From positions 62,001 to 126,000 of the forward strand of contig JAIXWL010000005.1 in assembly GCA_027491315.1 (NCBI GenBank): a DNA stretch of 64,000 bases, given 5' to 3'. Shown in pieces: positions 1 through 9,495 of this stretch. Within the stretch, counting starts at the first letter, position 1; every line of letters starts with the position of its first letter. This stretch comes from Cytophagaceae bacterium. GTDB taxonomy: Bacteria; Bacteroidota; Bacteroidia; Cytophagales; Spirosomataceae. The notes beneath the pieces were generated by a model. It made no database searches and was not told where the DNA came from. It saw only the letters and a list, made by a program, of their open reading frames with translations. A program made the translations under genes and the position numbers.

Positions 1-1
1 T

Positions 2-958
2 ATTGTATTGATGTATATCTTAAAAAAAACCATTAAGAATAAAGAAATATTTAAGGAGCCTAAAAAGAATTCCCCTCCTCCCCTTTGGATTCGTGCTATA
101 CTGATTACTACCTGTACTTTAGTTTCTTTTTTCCATGGACGTAACGATGGTCAAAAGGGAATCGGCCTAGTAATGGTTATCCTAATCGCCTTTTTACCAG
201 GCTATTTTGCCATCAATTCTACCTTGGATTTACAGCGATTACAAAAAGATTTGAATCAAGTTGAAATCATTTCAGCCAAAATCGATACCACTACCTTATC
301 CATCAAAGAGCAGGAAAGTTACCGCACCGTAATGGTCTCTTCTAAAGCATTGCACGAACTACTTTTAACAAAAAACATTCAAACTAGTAATTTAAGTACC
401 AAGCAGAAATTTGAAATTAGAAAAGCCGCATTGAACATCAATAAGCATGCCAAAAAGCTGATTGAAAGTGAGGCTGTCGCATTATCGGAAGCTGATAAAA
501 AAGCATTCAAAAAAGCTACCGCAGGAGATAAGGCTGCATTTTTTGCATTTGGTGCTACTTCAGGTACAGGGATTGCCGCAGTAACAGACTTTGCTCCAAA
601 CTGGGTGATGTGGATGGTGGCTTTATCCCTAGGACTAGGAACCATGGTAGGCTGGAAGCGCATCGTAGTAACCATTGGAGAAAAAATCGGTAAACACCAT
701 TTAACCTATGCTCAGGGTGCTTCTGCCGAATTAATTGCCTCGGTAACCATCGGACTAGCCACTGCCTACAAATGGCCAGTTAGTACTACGCATGTATTGA
801 GTTCGGGTATTGCAGGAACCATGGTAGCCTCGAAAGGAATCAAAAATTTACAAGGCGGAACCGTCAAAAATATTGTGATGGCTTGGGTATTAACCCTACC
901 AGTTACCATCATATTGGCCGCAGGTTTATTTGTCTTTTTCCGCTGGATAACGGGCTAA
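2..958 (+). CDS. Inorganic phosphate transporter, PiT family (5' end outside window)
   Basis: This is the C-terminal part of a PiT-type permease, which imports inorganic phosphate across the inner membrane using a cation gradient. The reading frame is open to the first base of the window, so the N-terminus is missing and the early ATG at base 11 is probably internal. A hydrophobic helix followed by the family signature HGRNDGQKG lies about 45 residues into the visible part. A hydrophilic, partly helical central domain of about 110 residues follows. The second membrane half then contains the conserved segment AQGASAELIAS and the PVSTTHVLSS stretch. A clear terminator follows the stop codon. 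The family call is firm; whether phosphate is the only substrate cannot be told from sequence. Confidence 0.9.
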   Translation: MVLMYILKKTIKNKEIFKEPKKNSPPPLWIRAILITTCTLVSFFHGRNDGQKGIGLVMVILIAFLPGYFAINSTLDLQRLQKDLNQVEIISAKIDTTTLSIKEQESYRTVMVSSKALHELLLTKNIQTSNLSTKQKFEIRKAALNINKHAKKLIESEAVALSEADKKAFKKATAGDKAAFFAFGATSGTGIAAVTDFAPNWVMWMVALSLGLGTMVGWKRIVVTIGEKIGKHHLTYAQGASAELIASVTIGLATAYKWPVSTTHVLSSGIAGTMVASKGIKNLQGGTVKNIVMAWVLTLPVTIILAAGLFVFFRWITG

Positions 959-970
959 ACATACTCCATG

Positions 971-1002
971 AAAGGGAAGCAAATATGGCTTCCCTTTTTT
1001 TT
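971..1002 (+). terminator. Intrinsic terminator after the phosphate transporter
   Basis: A ten-base stem AAAGGGAAGC pairs with GCTTCCCTTT across a short AT-rich loop and is followed by a T run. It begins 13 bases after the transporter stop codon. Confidence 0.85.
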
Positions 1003-1103
1003 ATCTAATTCTTGGGAATAGATTTTATAGAAATCCATCTCCCGATCCCAGTGAATCTCCACATATCAAATCTGGAAACATTCTTTTAAACAAGGCATTT
1101 GCG

Positions 1104-1111
1104 TATCTTTG
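1104..1111 (+). promoter_or_regulatory. Bacteroidetes-type -7 box for rsmG
   Basis: TATCTTTG matches the Bacteroidetes housekeeping -7 consensus TAnnTTTG. It lies 14 bases before the rsmG ATG, so the transcript would have a very short leader. No good TTTG -33 box is seen at the expected spacing. Confidence 0.6.
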
Positions 1112-1125
1112 CACTTTGAAAAAAA

Positions 1126-1752
1126 ATGAAATCAGATATCATCAAAAATTACTTTCCAGAATTGAATCCAAAACAATTGGAACAATTGGAAATGCTGTAT
1201 CCATTGTACCAAGAATGGAATGAAAAAATCAATGTAATTTCTAGGAAGGATATCGATAATCTGATGCTACATCATGTGCTTCATTCTTTAGGAATAGCCA
1301 AAATTATTAACTTTAGACCTGGTACGGAGATTCTAGATGTAGGTACAGGGGGAGGATTCCCTGGTATCCCATTGGCCATATTATTTCCGCAGTGTACTTT
1401 TACTTTGGTAGATAGTATAGGTAAAAAAATCAAAGTAGTAGAAGGTGTAGCTAGTGCTTTAGGGCTAGAAAATGTAACTGCCTTACATACCCGGGCCGAA
1501 GATTTAGATCAAGACTTTGAGTTCGTTGTTAGTAGAGCTGTGACACGCATTACACCCTTTTATTATTGGGTCAAAAATAAGATTAGTCCAAACCACTTTC
1601 ACACCCAAAGAAACGGTATTCTTTGCCTAAAAGGCGGAGATTTAACGGAAGAATTAGCCGAGTTTGGGAAAAAGCATAAAATATTTGAGTTGGGAGAAAT
1701 CTTCCAAGAAGAATTTTTTGAAACTAAAAAAGTGGTTTACGTTCCTATGTAA
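1126..1752 (+). CDS. rsmG: 16S rRNA (guanine-527-N7) methyltransferase RsmG
   Basis: RsmG (GidB) methylates N7 of G527 in 16S rRNA in the cytoplasm, using S-adenosylmethionine. The 208-residue length fits the family. The SAM-binding loop ILDVGTGGGFPG lies around residues 69-80, and the VSRAV motif typical of RsmG follows near residue 130. The ATG sits just after a promoter-like TATCTTTG, supporting this start. The gene appears monocistronic or weakly linked to the glycosyltransferase that starts 40 bases downstream. Loss of this enzyme gives low-level streptomycin resistance in other bacteria; here the frame is intact. Confidence 0.95.
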   Translation: MKSDIIKNYFPELNPKQLEQLEMLYPLYQEWNEKINVISRKDIDNLMLHHVLHSLGIAKIINFRPGTEILDVGTGGGFPGIPLAILFPQCTFTLVDSIGKKIKVVEGVASALGLENVTALHTRAEDLDQDFEFVVSRAVTRITPFYYWVKNKISPNHFHTQRNGILCLKGGDLTEELAEFGKKHKIFELGEIFQEEFFETKKVVYVPM

Positions 1753-1792
1753 ACAAGGTTTATTCCATATATTGAATTTTTAATCTGTTTGA

Positions 1793-2779
1793 ATGCCCCA
1801 TATTTCAGTTGCTCTTTGTACCTATAACGGCGAAAAATACCTACCATATCAACTGGAGAGTATAGCTTCACAAACTCAAGCCATTGATGAACTTGTGGTC
1901 TTTGACGATGGCTCCAGCGACAAAAGCATTGAAATTTTAGAAGCTTTCAAACAAAAAGTCCCTTTTGACGTCCACATACATCAGAATGAAAAGAATGTGG
2001 GAAGTAGTAAGAACTTTGAACTTTGCGTTCAAGCATGCCAAGGTGATTTAATCTTTTTTAGTGATCAAGATGACCTTTGGCTTCCTCATAAGGTAGAAAC
2101 CTTGGTTCGATATTTCAAAAACTATCCTGAAATAGATGCTGTTTTTTCCAATGCCATCATGATTGACCGATCTGGAAAGCCTACCGGCAAAACCAGTTTT
2201 GAACAAATTGAATTCATAGAACCTTTACAGGAACTTTGGAAATCGGGGCATGCTTTTGATATTTTATTGAAAGGCTACGTAGTCACTGGAGCAACCTTGG
2301 CTATTCGTTCCCAGGTAAAAGCTGAAGTTTTCCCTACACCACACATTATTCCAGAACTCATTCACGATGGCTGGATAGCCTTGTATTTGGCCATGACGAA
2401 TCGGATTGCCTTTGTAAAAGAAGCCTTGATTCAATACCGTGAACATGAAAGCCAGCAGGTGGGGCTTAAAAGCGAGAAAAAAGCCGTATCTCTTCTGGAT
2501 AGACTTAAGCGCTCTAGGAAGACCAAATTGGCACAAATAGAAAAAAAAGCCACAGATTCTGCTGCCCTATTCACCTATTTGTCATCTCATGGGAAAGCAC
2601 CTGAGGGTGCCTTAAAAAAAGTAGCCAGCCGAATGTCTCATTACCAAATGCGCGCTAGTCTAGCTGATAACCGATTACTAAGAATTTGGCCAGTCATGAA
2701 AGGAGTTTTGCAAGGAGATTATAAATTGCATGACGGAGGCAAGTGGTGGCATCCTGTATTAGGAGATATCGTTGAATAA
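1793..2779 (+). CDS. Family 2 glycosyltransferase
   Basis: This is a 328-residue GT2 (GT-A fold) enzyme that transfers a sugar from a nucleotide sugar, most likely for a surface polysaccharide or O-antigen. The N-terminal domain has the typical ALCTYNGEKYL strand, the nucleotide-binding FDDGSSD motif near residues 36-42, and an SDQDD metal-binding motif near residue 90. The C-terminal third is basic and helical, without clear membrane spans. Its stop codon is one base from the ATG of a DUF5672 gene, so the two are translationally linked and probably act on the same glycan. Donor and acceptor cannot be predicted. Confidence 0.88.
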   Translation: MPHISVALCTYNGEKYLPYQLESIASQTQAIDELVVFDDGSSDKSIEILEAFKQKVPFDVHIHQNEKNVGSSKNFELCVQACQGDLIFFSDQDDLWLPHKVETLVRYFKNYPEIDAVFSNAIMIDRSGKPTGKTSFEQIEFIEPLQELWKSGHAFDILLKGYVVTGATLAIRSQVKAEVFPTPHIIPELIHDGWIALYLAMTNRIAFVKEALIQYREHESQQVGLKSEKKAVSLLDRLKRSRKTKLAQIEKKATDSAALFTYLSSHGKAPEGALKKVASRMSHYQMRASLADNRLLRIWPVMKGVLQGDYKLHDGGKWWHPVLGDIVE

Positions 2780-2780
2780 G

Positions 2781-3509
2781 ATGCAAACATTAGTGGGAAT
2801 CGTTATTCCTATTTACAAAGAATCCATTTCTGAATTGGAGCAAAAGTCTTTGCTTCAATGTAAAAAAATTTTAGGTCATTACCCCATTCATTTTGTATTA
2901 CCTGAAGGCCTACATGCTCCTTATGTTAAGGAATATTTCCCAACAGCTAGTATAGAATATTTTGCGCCGACATTCTTTACAAGTACCAAATCATACAATC
3001 ATCTATTGATAGATCCAGCTTTCTACGAGCGATTTATTCAGCATGAGTTCATTTTAATCTACCAATTGGATGCCTATGTATTCCAAGACGATTTAATCGC
3101 TTGGTGCCAAAAAGACTTTGACTATATAGGTGCCCCCAAACTGAAAAAAAAGCATTGGGAGAACAAGAATGCCTTTCAATGGCCCTTGATTGAGCCTATT
3201 ATGATGAATGGGGGCCTATCCTTACGAAAAGTGGCCCCCATCATTAAATTCTTGAATTGGTATCATCGACTATTTGGCACTTGGCCTGCCAATGAAGATT
3301 CGCTTTTTTCTGTTTACCATAAAAGAGCTTTCCCCCTTCGATTTTTGCTCAAATTACCTAATTGGAAAGAGGCCCTAGCCTTTGCCTTTGAACAAAACCC
3401 CCAAATTAGCCTTCAACTCAATGAGGGAAAATTACCATTTGGTTGTCATGCTTGGGAAAAATACAATCCCCAATTTTGGAAACCTTACATGGAAGAAAAA
3501 GAATCTTAG
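2781..3509 (+). CDS. DUF5672 family protein, likely glycan-related
   Basis: This 242-residue protein has the features of DUF5672, which usually sits among glycosyltransferases in polysaccharide loci. It shows the core segment YQLDAYVFQDDL followed by DYIGAPKL near residues 100-120, and then NGGLSLRK and a NEDSLFSV segment. These resemble DxD and acceptor regions of GT-A enzymes. An upstream in-frame TTG would overlap the preceding gene; the ATG chosen starts one base after its stop. The last four bases overlap the convergent isomerase gene. A transferase role is inferred from context. Confidence 0.75.
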   Translation: MQTLVGIVIPIYKESISELEQKSLLQCKKILGHYPIHFVLPEGLHAPYVKEYFPTASIEYFAPTFFTSTKSYNHLLIDPAFYERFIQHEFILIYQLDAYVFQDDLIAWCQKDFDYIGAPKLKKKHWENKNAFQWPLIEPIMMNGGLSLRKVAPIIKFLNWYHRLFGTWPANEDSLFSVYHKRAFPLRFLLKLPNWKEALAFAFEQNPQISLQLNEGKLPFGCHAWEKYNPQFWKPYMEEKES

Positions 3510-4366
3510 AAATTTTTCTTCGCTAAATAATCACGACTGATCTTTAAACTTTCAAATGGATCGCGCTTACTAACGTCTTGCTCTACAAACCAGTATTTCA
3601 AGCCTGCAGCTTTTCTAGCAGCAAAAATTCGATCAAAATCAATGGTGCCATTTCCTACTTCGGTAAACACTTTAGTTCCTGCCTCCATGTCTTTTACATG
3701 CCAAAGTGGGAAACGACCTGGATGCTTTTCAAAATAAGCTACAGGATCTACTCCAGCCCGACCAAACCAATATAAATCAGCTTCCATTTTTACCAAGTCT
3801 GCTGATGTATTTTGTAAAATGAAGTCATAAGGCACAAAATCTGCCGACTTCACAAATTCAAAATCATGGTTATGGTAGGCAAATTGAATACCTGCCGATT
3901 TTGTTGCTTCGCCTGAACTCGTCAATAAACTAGGAAGGGCTTTATAATGATCAGCGCTACGCTCATTGGGGAATAAGAAAGCACAAACCATGTACTCTGC
4001 ACCTACATGATGTAAATCTTCTACTGCTTTTTGCCAACCGTCAGACAAAGTACCTTTGGACTTAATGGCAATACCTGAGGTATGGTGAGAACTAACCACT
4101 TTTAAACCTACACGGTCTAAAATACCTTTAAATTCATGTGCGGTTTTCCCAAAAAATGTACCATTGTATCCGTAGATTTCTAAGTTTTTATATCCTAGGC
4201 CTGCTAATTTTTCTAAAGACCCTTCAAGATCCCTGGCAACAGCATCACGTACCGTGTATAATTGTACACCCAAAGGTCCTAAATAGGGATTGGATGCTAA
4301 GCTGGAGTGAGCATATAAGCCAGAAACTCCTAAGGCTAAGCCTTTTAAAAATATTCTTCTTTCCAT
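3506..4366 (-). CDS. Sugar phosphate isomerase/epimerase, exported TIM-barrel protein
   Basis: This is an AP endonuclease-2 superfamily (xylose isomerase-like) TIM barrel of 286 residues with an N-terminal twin-arginine-like leader MERRIFLKG. It is probably placed in the periplasm. Family features include GVQLYTVRD near residue 33, SSHHTSG, FAYHNHDFEF and the late metal-ligand segments MEADLYWF and WHVKDM. Related proteins of Bacteroidota are annotated as sugar phosphate isomerases/epimerases, but a periplasmic protein is unlikely to act on phosphorylated sugars; a free sugar or keto-sugar is more plausible (inference). It is convergent with the DUF5672 gene and shares four bases at the stops. 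Confidence 0.82.
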   Translation of the reverse strand: MERRIFLKGLALGVSGLYAHSSLASNPYLGPLGVQLYTVRDAVARDLEGSLEKLAGLGYKNLEIYGYNGTFFGKTAHEFKGILDRVGLKVVSSHHTSGIAIKSKGTLSDGWQKAVEDLHHVGAEYMVCAFLFPNERSADHYKALPSLLTSSGEATKSAGIQFAYHNHDFEFVKSADFVPYDFILQNTSADLVKMEADLYWFGRAGVDPVAYFEKHPGRFPLWHVKDMEAGTKVFTEVGNGTIDFDRIFAARKAAGLKYWFVEQDVSKRDPFESLKISRDYLAKKNF

Positions 4367-4481
4367 TGTATTAATATGATAAAATAGATATCTACGAATT
4401 TAACTATTCGCATAAATAAATGAAATTAATTGGGTAATTAGTTTTACTATCCTCAATATTTCAGGAGATACGTAGAATTCA

Positions 4482-4522
4482 AAGTCTTGCTTTTCGACAA
4501 GATTTCATCGAAAAACAGACTT
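4482..4522 (-). other. Imperfect hairpin downstream of the LytTR gene
   Basis: The sequence AAGTCT-GTTTTTCGA on the minus strand pairs imperfectly with TCGAAAAGC-AAGACTT around a ten-base loop, about 40 bases past the LytTR stop. No strong U tract follows, so it may be a weak terminator or an RNA 3' structure. Confidence 0.35.
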
Positions 4523-4560
4523 CTATAGATTAAAAGAACAAAGGAATACAAAAAATGAAT

Positions 4561-4926
4561 TTATGAGGCCACGATCAAGGCTTGGGCAGTCATGAAGTCG
4601 CGCAGTGGTCTAACTTGTCGCCGGGATATGGAAATATTCATGTCATTTGTCAACTTGATAACTTTATCATGTTTTAAATCAACAGAGGAAATACTTTTAG
4701 GGTTTACTAATGCAGATTTGGAAGGACGAATGAATCCATACCCTTGTAATAAAGTTTCGTAAAATTTTAAGGTACGGCAGGAAAGAACTTTACGACCGTC
4801 ATTCAGAAAAATATTGGAATAATTGCCCTCTCCGCGGATGAACAAGATACAAGATGGGCAAACTTTAAAAGTTCCTAAATTAATTAATAACTTTTCGTCT
4901 TGATTAACAGGTTTAACATTATTCAT
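4561..4926 (-). CDS. Stand-alone LytTR DNA-binding domain protein
   Basis: The 121 residues consist almost only of a LytTR domain, the DNA-binding module of AlgR/AgrA/LytR regulators. Diagnostic segments are the ILFIRGEGNYSNIFL strand near residue 28, SCRTLKFYETLL, and the FIRPSKSALVNPKSI stretch, then the SISRRQVRPLRDF end. No receiver domain, sensor domain or membrane helix precedes it, and no histidine kinase lies nearby. Regulation would therefore have to come from expression level or an unknown partner. It is divergent from the aldo/keto reductase across a 289-base AT-rich region, in which I see only a candidate -7 box TACCTTTA before the reductase. Confidence 0.85.
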   Translation of the reverse strand: MNNVKPVNQDEKLLINLGTFKVCPSCILFIRGEGNYSNIFLNDGRKVLSCRTLKFYETLLQGYGFIRPSKSALVNPKSISSVDLKHDKVIKLTNDMNISISRRQVRPLRDFMTAQALIVAS

Positions 4927-5215
4927 AAATTTGAGTAGATTAGTGTAACACAGGGAACTAATACGATGTAAAGCTAGGCAATGTTCTCAAATAAAATCTA
5001 ACCATTCGCGTTATTTGTGTTATTAACGCATTTAAAGTGCATGAAGGCCAATAAAATTCTAATTTTAATCTCAAAAAAATAATCTGTACAAACATATTTC
5101 TTTACATAATTTCAATCATATTGAGAAAAATAAGTTCTTACAATATACCCAAATACTTATTTAACAGGTCAAAGTCCTTTTAGAAAATCCATACCTTTAA
5201 GAAAAAAAAACAACT

Positions 5216-6187
5216 ATGAAATACAGACGTTTTGGCAAAACAAATTGGCAAATAAGTGAAGTAGGCTATGGCATGTGGGGTCTAGCTGGTTGGACGGGCT
5301 CCGATGATAATGAAGTACAAAAATCCCTAGAATTATCGGTAGAATTAGGTTGTAATTTCTTCGACACTGCCTGGGGCTATGGTGAAGGATTATCCGAACA
5401 AATTTTAGGGTCCTTGCTCAAAAAACATGCAGATAAGCAATTGTATGCTGCCACTAAAATCCCACCAAAAAATTTTATTTGGCCCTCGAAATCACATTTT
5501 GAATTAAAGGATTGTTTCCCTGCTCAACACATCATTGAATACACCGAAAAAAGTTTGAAAAACTTAGGTGTAGAGCAAATTGATCTTCAACAATTCCATG
5601 TTTGGGAAGATGCTTGGGCGGACAACGATGATTGGAAAGAAGCTGTCCAAAAATTAACCCAAGAAGGAAAAGTAAAACATTGGGGAATCTCTGTGAATCG
5701 TTGGGAACCTGCTAATTGTTTGCGTTCATTAGAAACCAATTTATTTTCAGCGGTACAGGTGATTTACAATATCTTTGACCAAAACCCAGAAGACCAATTG
5801 TTTCCACTATGTCAAAAATTAGACATCGGCATCATTGCACGTGTACCCTTAGACGAGGGTAGTTTAACCGGTTTATTGGATTATAATACCACTTTTCCTG
5901 CGGACGACTGGCGTTCTACCTATTTTGTTCCTGAAAATTTGATATCAAGTGTAGATCATGCAAATGCATTGAAACCACTGGTTCCTGCCAATATGGATAT
6001 GCCTGAAATGGCACTTCGATTTATATTGTCGAATCCTGATGTGGGAACGATTATTCCAGGAATGAGAAAAATCAAACACGTGAAAAGTAATATCGGAACT
6101 TCAGATGGACATGGATTAAGCCCAAGCCTATTGGAAGAATTGAAAAAACACCGCTGGGAAAGACAGCCTACCGAGTGGTCCCAATAG
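5216..6187 (+). CDS. Aldo/keto reductase
   Basis: This is an NADPH-dependent oxidoreductase of the aldo/keto reductase superfamily, 323 residues, cytoplasmic. The N-terminal MKYRRFGKTNWQISEVGYG is typical. The catalytic tetrad is visible: Asp and Tyr in FFDTAWGYGEG near residue 50, Lys in ATKIPPK near residue 83, and His in QQFHVWEDA near residue 120. The cofactor segment IIPGMRKIKHVKSNI is near residue 280. It belongs to the YajO/Tas-like subgroup by general appearance, and the substrate is unknown. The 3' end overlaps the convergent rhodanese-thioredoxin gene by 20 bases, so the two transcripts are complementary at their ends. Confidence 0.9.
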   Translation: MKYRRFGKTNWQISEVGYGMWGLAGWTGSDDNEVQKSLELSVELGCNFFDTAWGYGEGLSEQILGSLLKKHADKQLYAATKIPPKNFIWPSKSHFELKDCFPAQHIIEYTEKSLKNLGVEQIDLQQFHVWEDAWADNDDWKEAVQKLTQEGKVKHWGISVNRWEPANCLRSLETNLFSAVQVIYNIFDQNPEDQLFPLCQKLDIGIIARVPLDEGSLTGLLDYNTTFPADDWRSTYFVPENLISSVDHANALKPLVPANMDMPEMALRFILSNPDVGTIIPGMRKIKHVKSNIGTSDGHGLSPSLLEELKKHRWERQPTEWSQ

Positions 6188-6887
6188 ACTGATCAAATAG
6201 TTCCTTTAACTGAGCCTCTTCACGGAATCCCGATGTTTTTTGGAGTAATTTTCCTCCTTGGAAAACCAAAAAGCTCGGGATTTCATCAATTCCGAATGAC
6301 TGTAAGATCGCCTGATTCCCATCAGCCTCCACTTTCAAGACTGTCACCTTTCCTGCGTAATCTTGAGTCAATTTATCGACGGTGGGCATCATTTTTAAAC
6401 ATGGGGCACACCATTTGGCATAAAAATCAACGACCACTGCTTTTTCTTGTTGGACTTTCTTGGTAAATTCTGCTAAATCCCAGCCTTTATCATGGGCTAC
6501 TTGAGGAACACCCTCCAAAGGTTTTAACTTAGTTGTCCATTTCAAATAACCGCCTTTCAGCTCCGTCACTTGAAAGCCTTCCTTTCGCATCAATTCCGCA
6601 GCTTGTGCCGAACGTCCTCCAGACAAACAGTATATTAAAACCGGCTTATCCTTCGGCAATTTTTTGATTTGCTCCGAAAAATCAGCTGACCTGAAATCAA
6701 TGTTTAATGCCTTTGGCAAATGGCCACCTCCAAATTCACCGGATGTTCTAACGTCTAGTAAAATAGCATTGGGAGTTTCTTGAATCTTTTTTTCAAAAAC
6801 CTCAACCTCAGCAGACTGAGCATGAAGCGAAGAAGTTAATAAAAGAGCAAAGGCGAAAAGAGTAGGAAAAAGTATTTTAGCTTTCAT
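6168..6887 (-). CDS. Periplasmic rhodanese-thioredoxin fusion protein
   Basis: A signal peptide ending around SSLHAQ is followed by two domains. The first, about residues 30-125, is a rhodanese with LLDVRTSGEF and an active-site loop CLSGGRS containing the catalytic Cys. The second, about residues 135-239, is a thioredoxin with the redox motif WCAPC and the cis-proline segment IPSFLVF. Export suggests a role in periplasmic sulfur transfer or thiol-disulfide handling. Both active sites look intact, so sulfane sulfur on the rhodanese Cys could be released by the attached thioredoxin (inference). No redox partner such as a DsbD protein is nearby. Confidence 0.9.
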   Translation of the reverse strand: MKAKILFPTLFAFALLLTSSLHAQSAEVEVFEKKIQETPNAILLDVRTSGEFGGGHLPKALNIDFRSADFSEQIKKLPKDKPVLIYCLSGGRSAQAAELMRKEGFQVTELKGGYLKWTTKLKPLEGVPQVAHDKGWDLAEFTKKVQQEKAVVVDFYAKWCAPCLKMMPTVDKLTQDYAGKVTVLKVEADGNQAILQSFGIDEIPSFLVFQGGKLLQKTSGFREEAQLKELFDQSIGTTR

Positions 6888-6952
6888 TATTATTTCATTA
6901 ATTATCAGCGATTTAAGTAGCTGACTTTCGGTAAATCAGTGATATTATCTAA

Positions 6953-8302
<1,350 letters not shown>

Positions 8303-8306
8303 GAAT

Positions 8307-8624
8307 ATGGACCGCATTAAAGGGCTTTTTCTTGGACAATATCGTTTCTACGTAATTTCAACCAGCATCTTGTTGATTTGGATGTTCTTTTTAGATACGA
8401 ATGACCTTAGAGTCCAGTATCGACTTTGGAACGAACTTAGGGTGATGAAAAATGAAAAAGCTTTTTACCAACAAAAATTAAAAGAACTGGAAAAAGAGCG
8501 CCGAATGGTGATTGGAAACCCAGCCTTGTTGGAAAAATATGCGCGAGAAAAATATCTGATGAAACGACCCAATGAGGATATTTTTGTCATCGTTGATGAG
8601 GAAAATAAGCCCTTGGAACCTTAA
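8307..8624 (+). CDS. FtsB/DivIC-type septum formation protein
   Basis: This is a 105-residue bitopic membrane protein: a short cytoplasmic N-terminus, one transmembrane helix (about residues 15-30, FYVISTSILLIWMFFL), then a periplasmic coiled coil (about residues 38-66), and the conserved YAREKYLMKRPNEDIFVI stretch. This is the usual FtsB/DivIC layout, in which the protein forms a complex with FtsL and FtsQ at the division site. It directly follows eno, an arrangement common in many bacteria (eno-ftsB). A strong terminator closes the pair. Confidence 0.88.
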   Translation: MDRIKGLFLGQYRFYVISTSILLIWMFFLDTNDLRVQYRLWNELRVMKNEKAFYQQKLKELEKERRMVIGNPALLEKYAREKYLMKRPNEDIFVIVDEENKPLEP

Positions 8625-8625
8625 T

Positions 8626-8658
8626 AAAAAAAGCTCCCTTTGAATGGGAGCTTTTTTT
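8626..8658. terminator. Bidirectional intrinsic terminator after eno-divIC
   Basis: Arms AAAAAAAGCTCCC and GGGAGCTTTTTTT flank a seven-base loop, giving a 13-base perfect stem with A and T tracts on both sides. Confidence 0.9.
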
Positions 8659-8724
8659 ATTGCTTTGAATCAATTTCTTTATCAAGAAATTGGACAATAT
8701 GGTAAAATCTTAAACGTTTTCCAC

Positions 8725-8757
8725 AACGCTGTCAAGGTTTGGAACCTTGCCAGCGTT
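8725..8757 (+). repeat. Interspersed 33-bp palindrome, copy 1
   Basis: AACGCTGTCAAGGTTT is followed by GG and then AACCTTGCCAGCGTT. Arms pair except for one conserved T/C opposition (GTC against GCC). It lies between two convergent transcription units. Confidence 0.9.
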
Positions 8758-8781
8758 AAGGGAAAAAATCAATTTCATTAA

Positions 8782-9441
8782 CTAAAACTTCAAGTCCTTA
8801 CTGGAAATAGTTGATTTCTCTGCCGCATTTCCTTTCCAAACACTCCAAGGCTCTGTTCTTTGCTTCATGACCGTAGCGCCCATACTCACAAAAGTTCCTT
8901 CGCCAATCACTGAGCTATCTCGGATGGTGGCATTTACGCCAAAGAAACAATAATCATTCACCTGGCAATTTCCCGAAAGAACAATTTGTGAGGTGAAAAA
9001 TACATGGTTCCCAATTTTGCTATGATGACCAATGTGATTTCCTGACCATAATACGCAGTTATTTCCAATCTGAACGTATGGTTGAATGGTGTTGTCTTCC
9101 AAAATAAAACAGTTTTCTCCTATTTTATCGGTTAGGACAGTCGCATGTGAACTGATGTATGAAATGTATTTATAGCCTTTTTCAAGACCTTGCTCATAAA
9201 CTCTGGCTCGAACTTGATTCATTCCTGCCGCCGTCATAGGCGCAAAAAATAGGTATTCCGCAGGAGGAAAACGCTGTTCCACCGTTTCAAACGGAACCAA
9301 AGGCAAACCATGAAATTCATTCTCTTTGATATACTGCTCCTCCACAGTAAAACCAGCTACTTCATGTTCACTATCGTTCTTTAAGTAATATAATGCTAAT
9401 TCGGCAGACTGTGTATTTCCAAAAATGATAACCTTTCCCAT
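8782..9441 (-). CDS. NeuD-like hexapeptide acetyltransferase
   Basis: This is a 219-residue sugar O- or N-acetyltransferase of the NeuD/PglD/WbbJ type. The first 80 residues form a Rossmann-like domain (GKVIIFGNTQSAELALYYL at the start). From about residue 100 a left-handed beta-helix of hexapeptide repeats follows, with segments such as IGENCFILEDN, IGNNCVLWSGNHIGHHSKIG and VIGEGTFVSMGATVM. The HIGHHS segment carries the His expected at the acetyl transfer site. It stands alone, not in a polysaccharide cluster. It is probably cytoplasmic; the acceptor is unknown. Confidence 0.82.
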   Translation of the reverse strand: MGKVIIFGNTQSAELALYYLKNDSEHEVAGFTVEEQYIKENEFHGLPLVPFETVEQRFPPAEYLFFAPMTAAGMNQVRARVYEQGLEKGYKYISYISSHATVLTDKIGENCFILEDNTIQPYVQIGNNCVLWSGNHIGHHSKIGNHVFFTSQIVLSGNCQVNDYCFFGVNATIRDSSVIGEGTFVSMGATVMKQRTEPWSVWKGNAAEKSTISSKDLKF

Positions 9442-9495
9442 ATATTCAATCGATAGAATGATTCAAACACAAAACGTAAATGTGCCAGAAATTAT

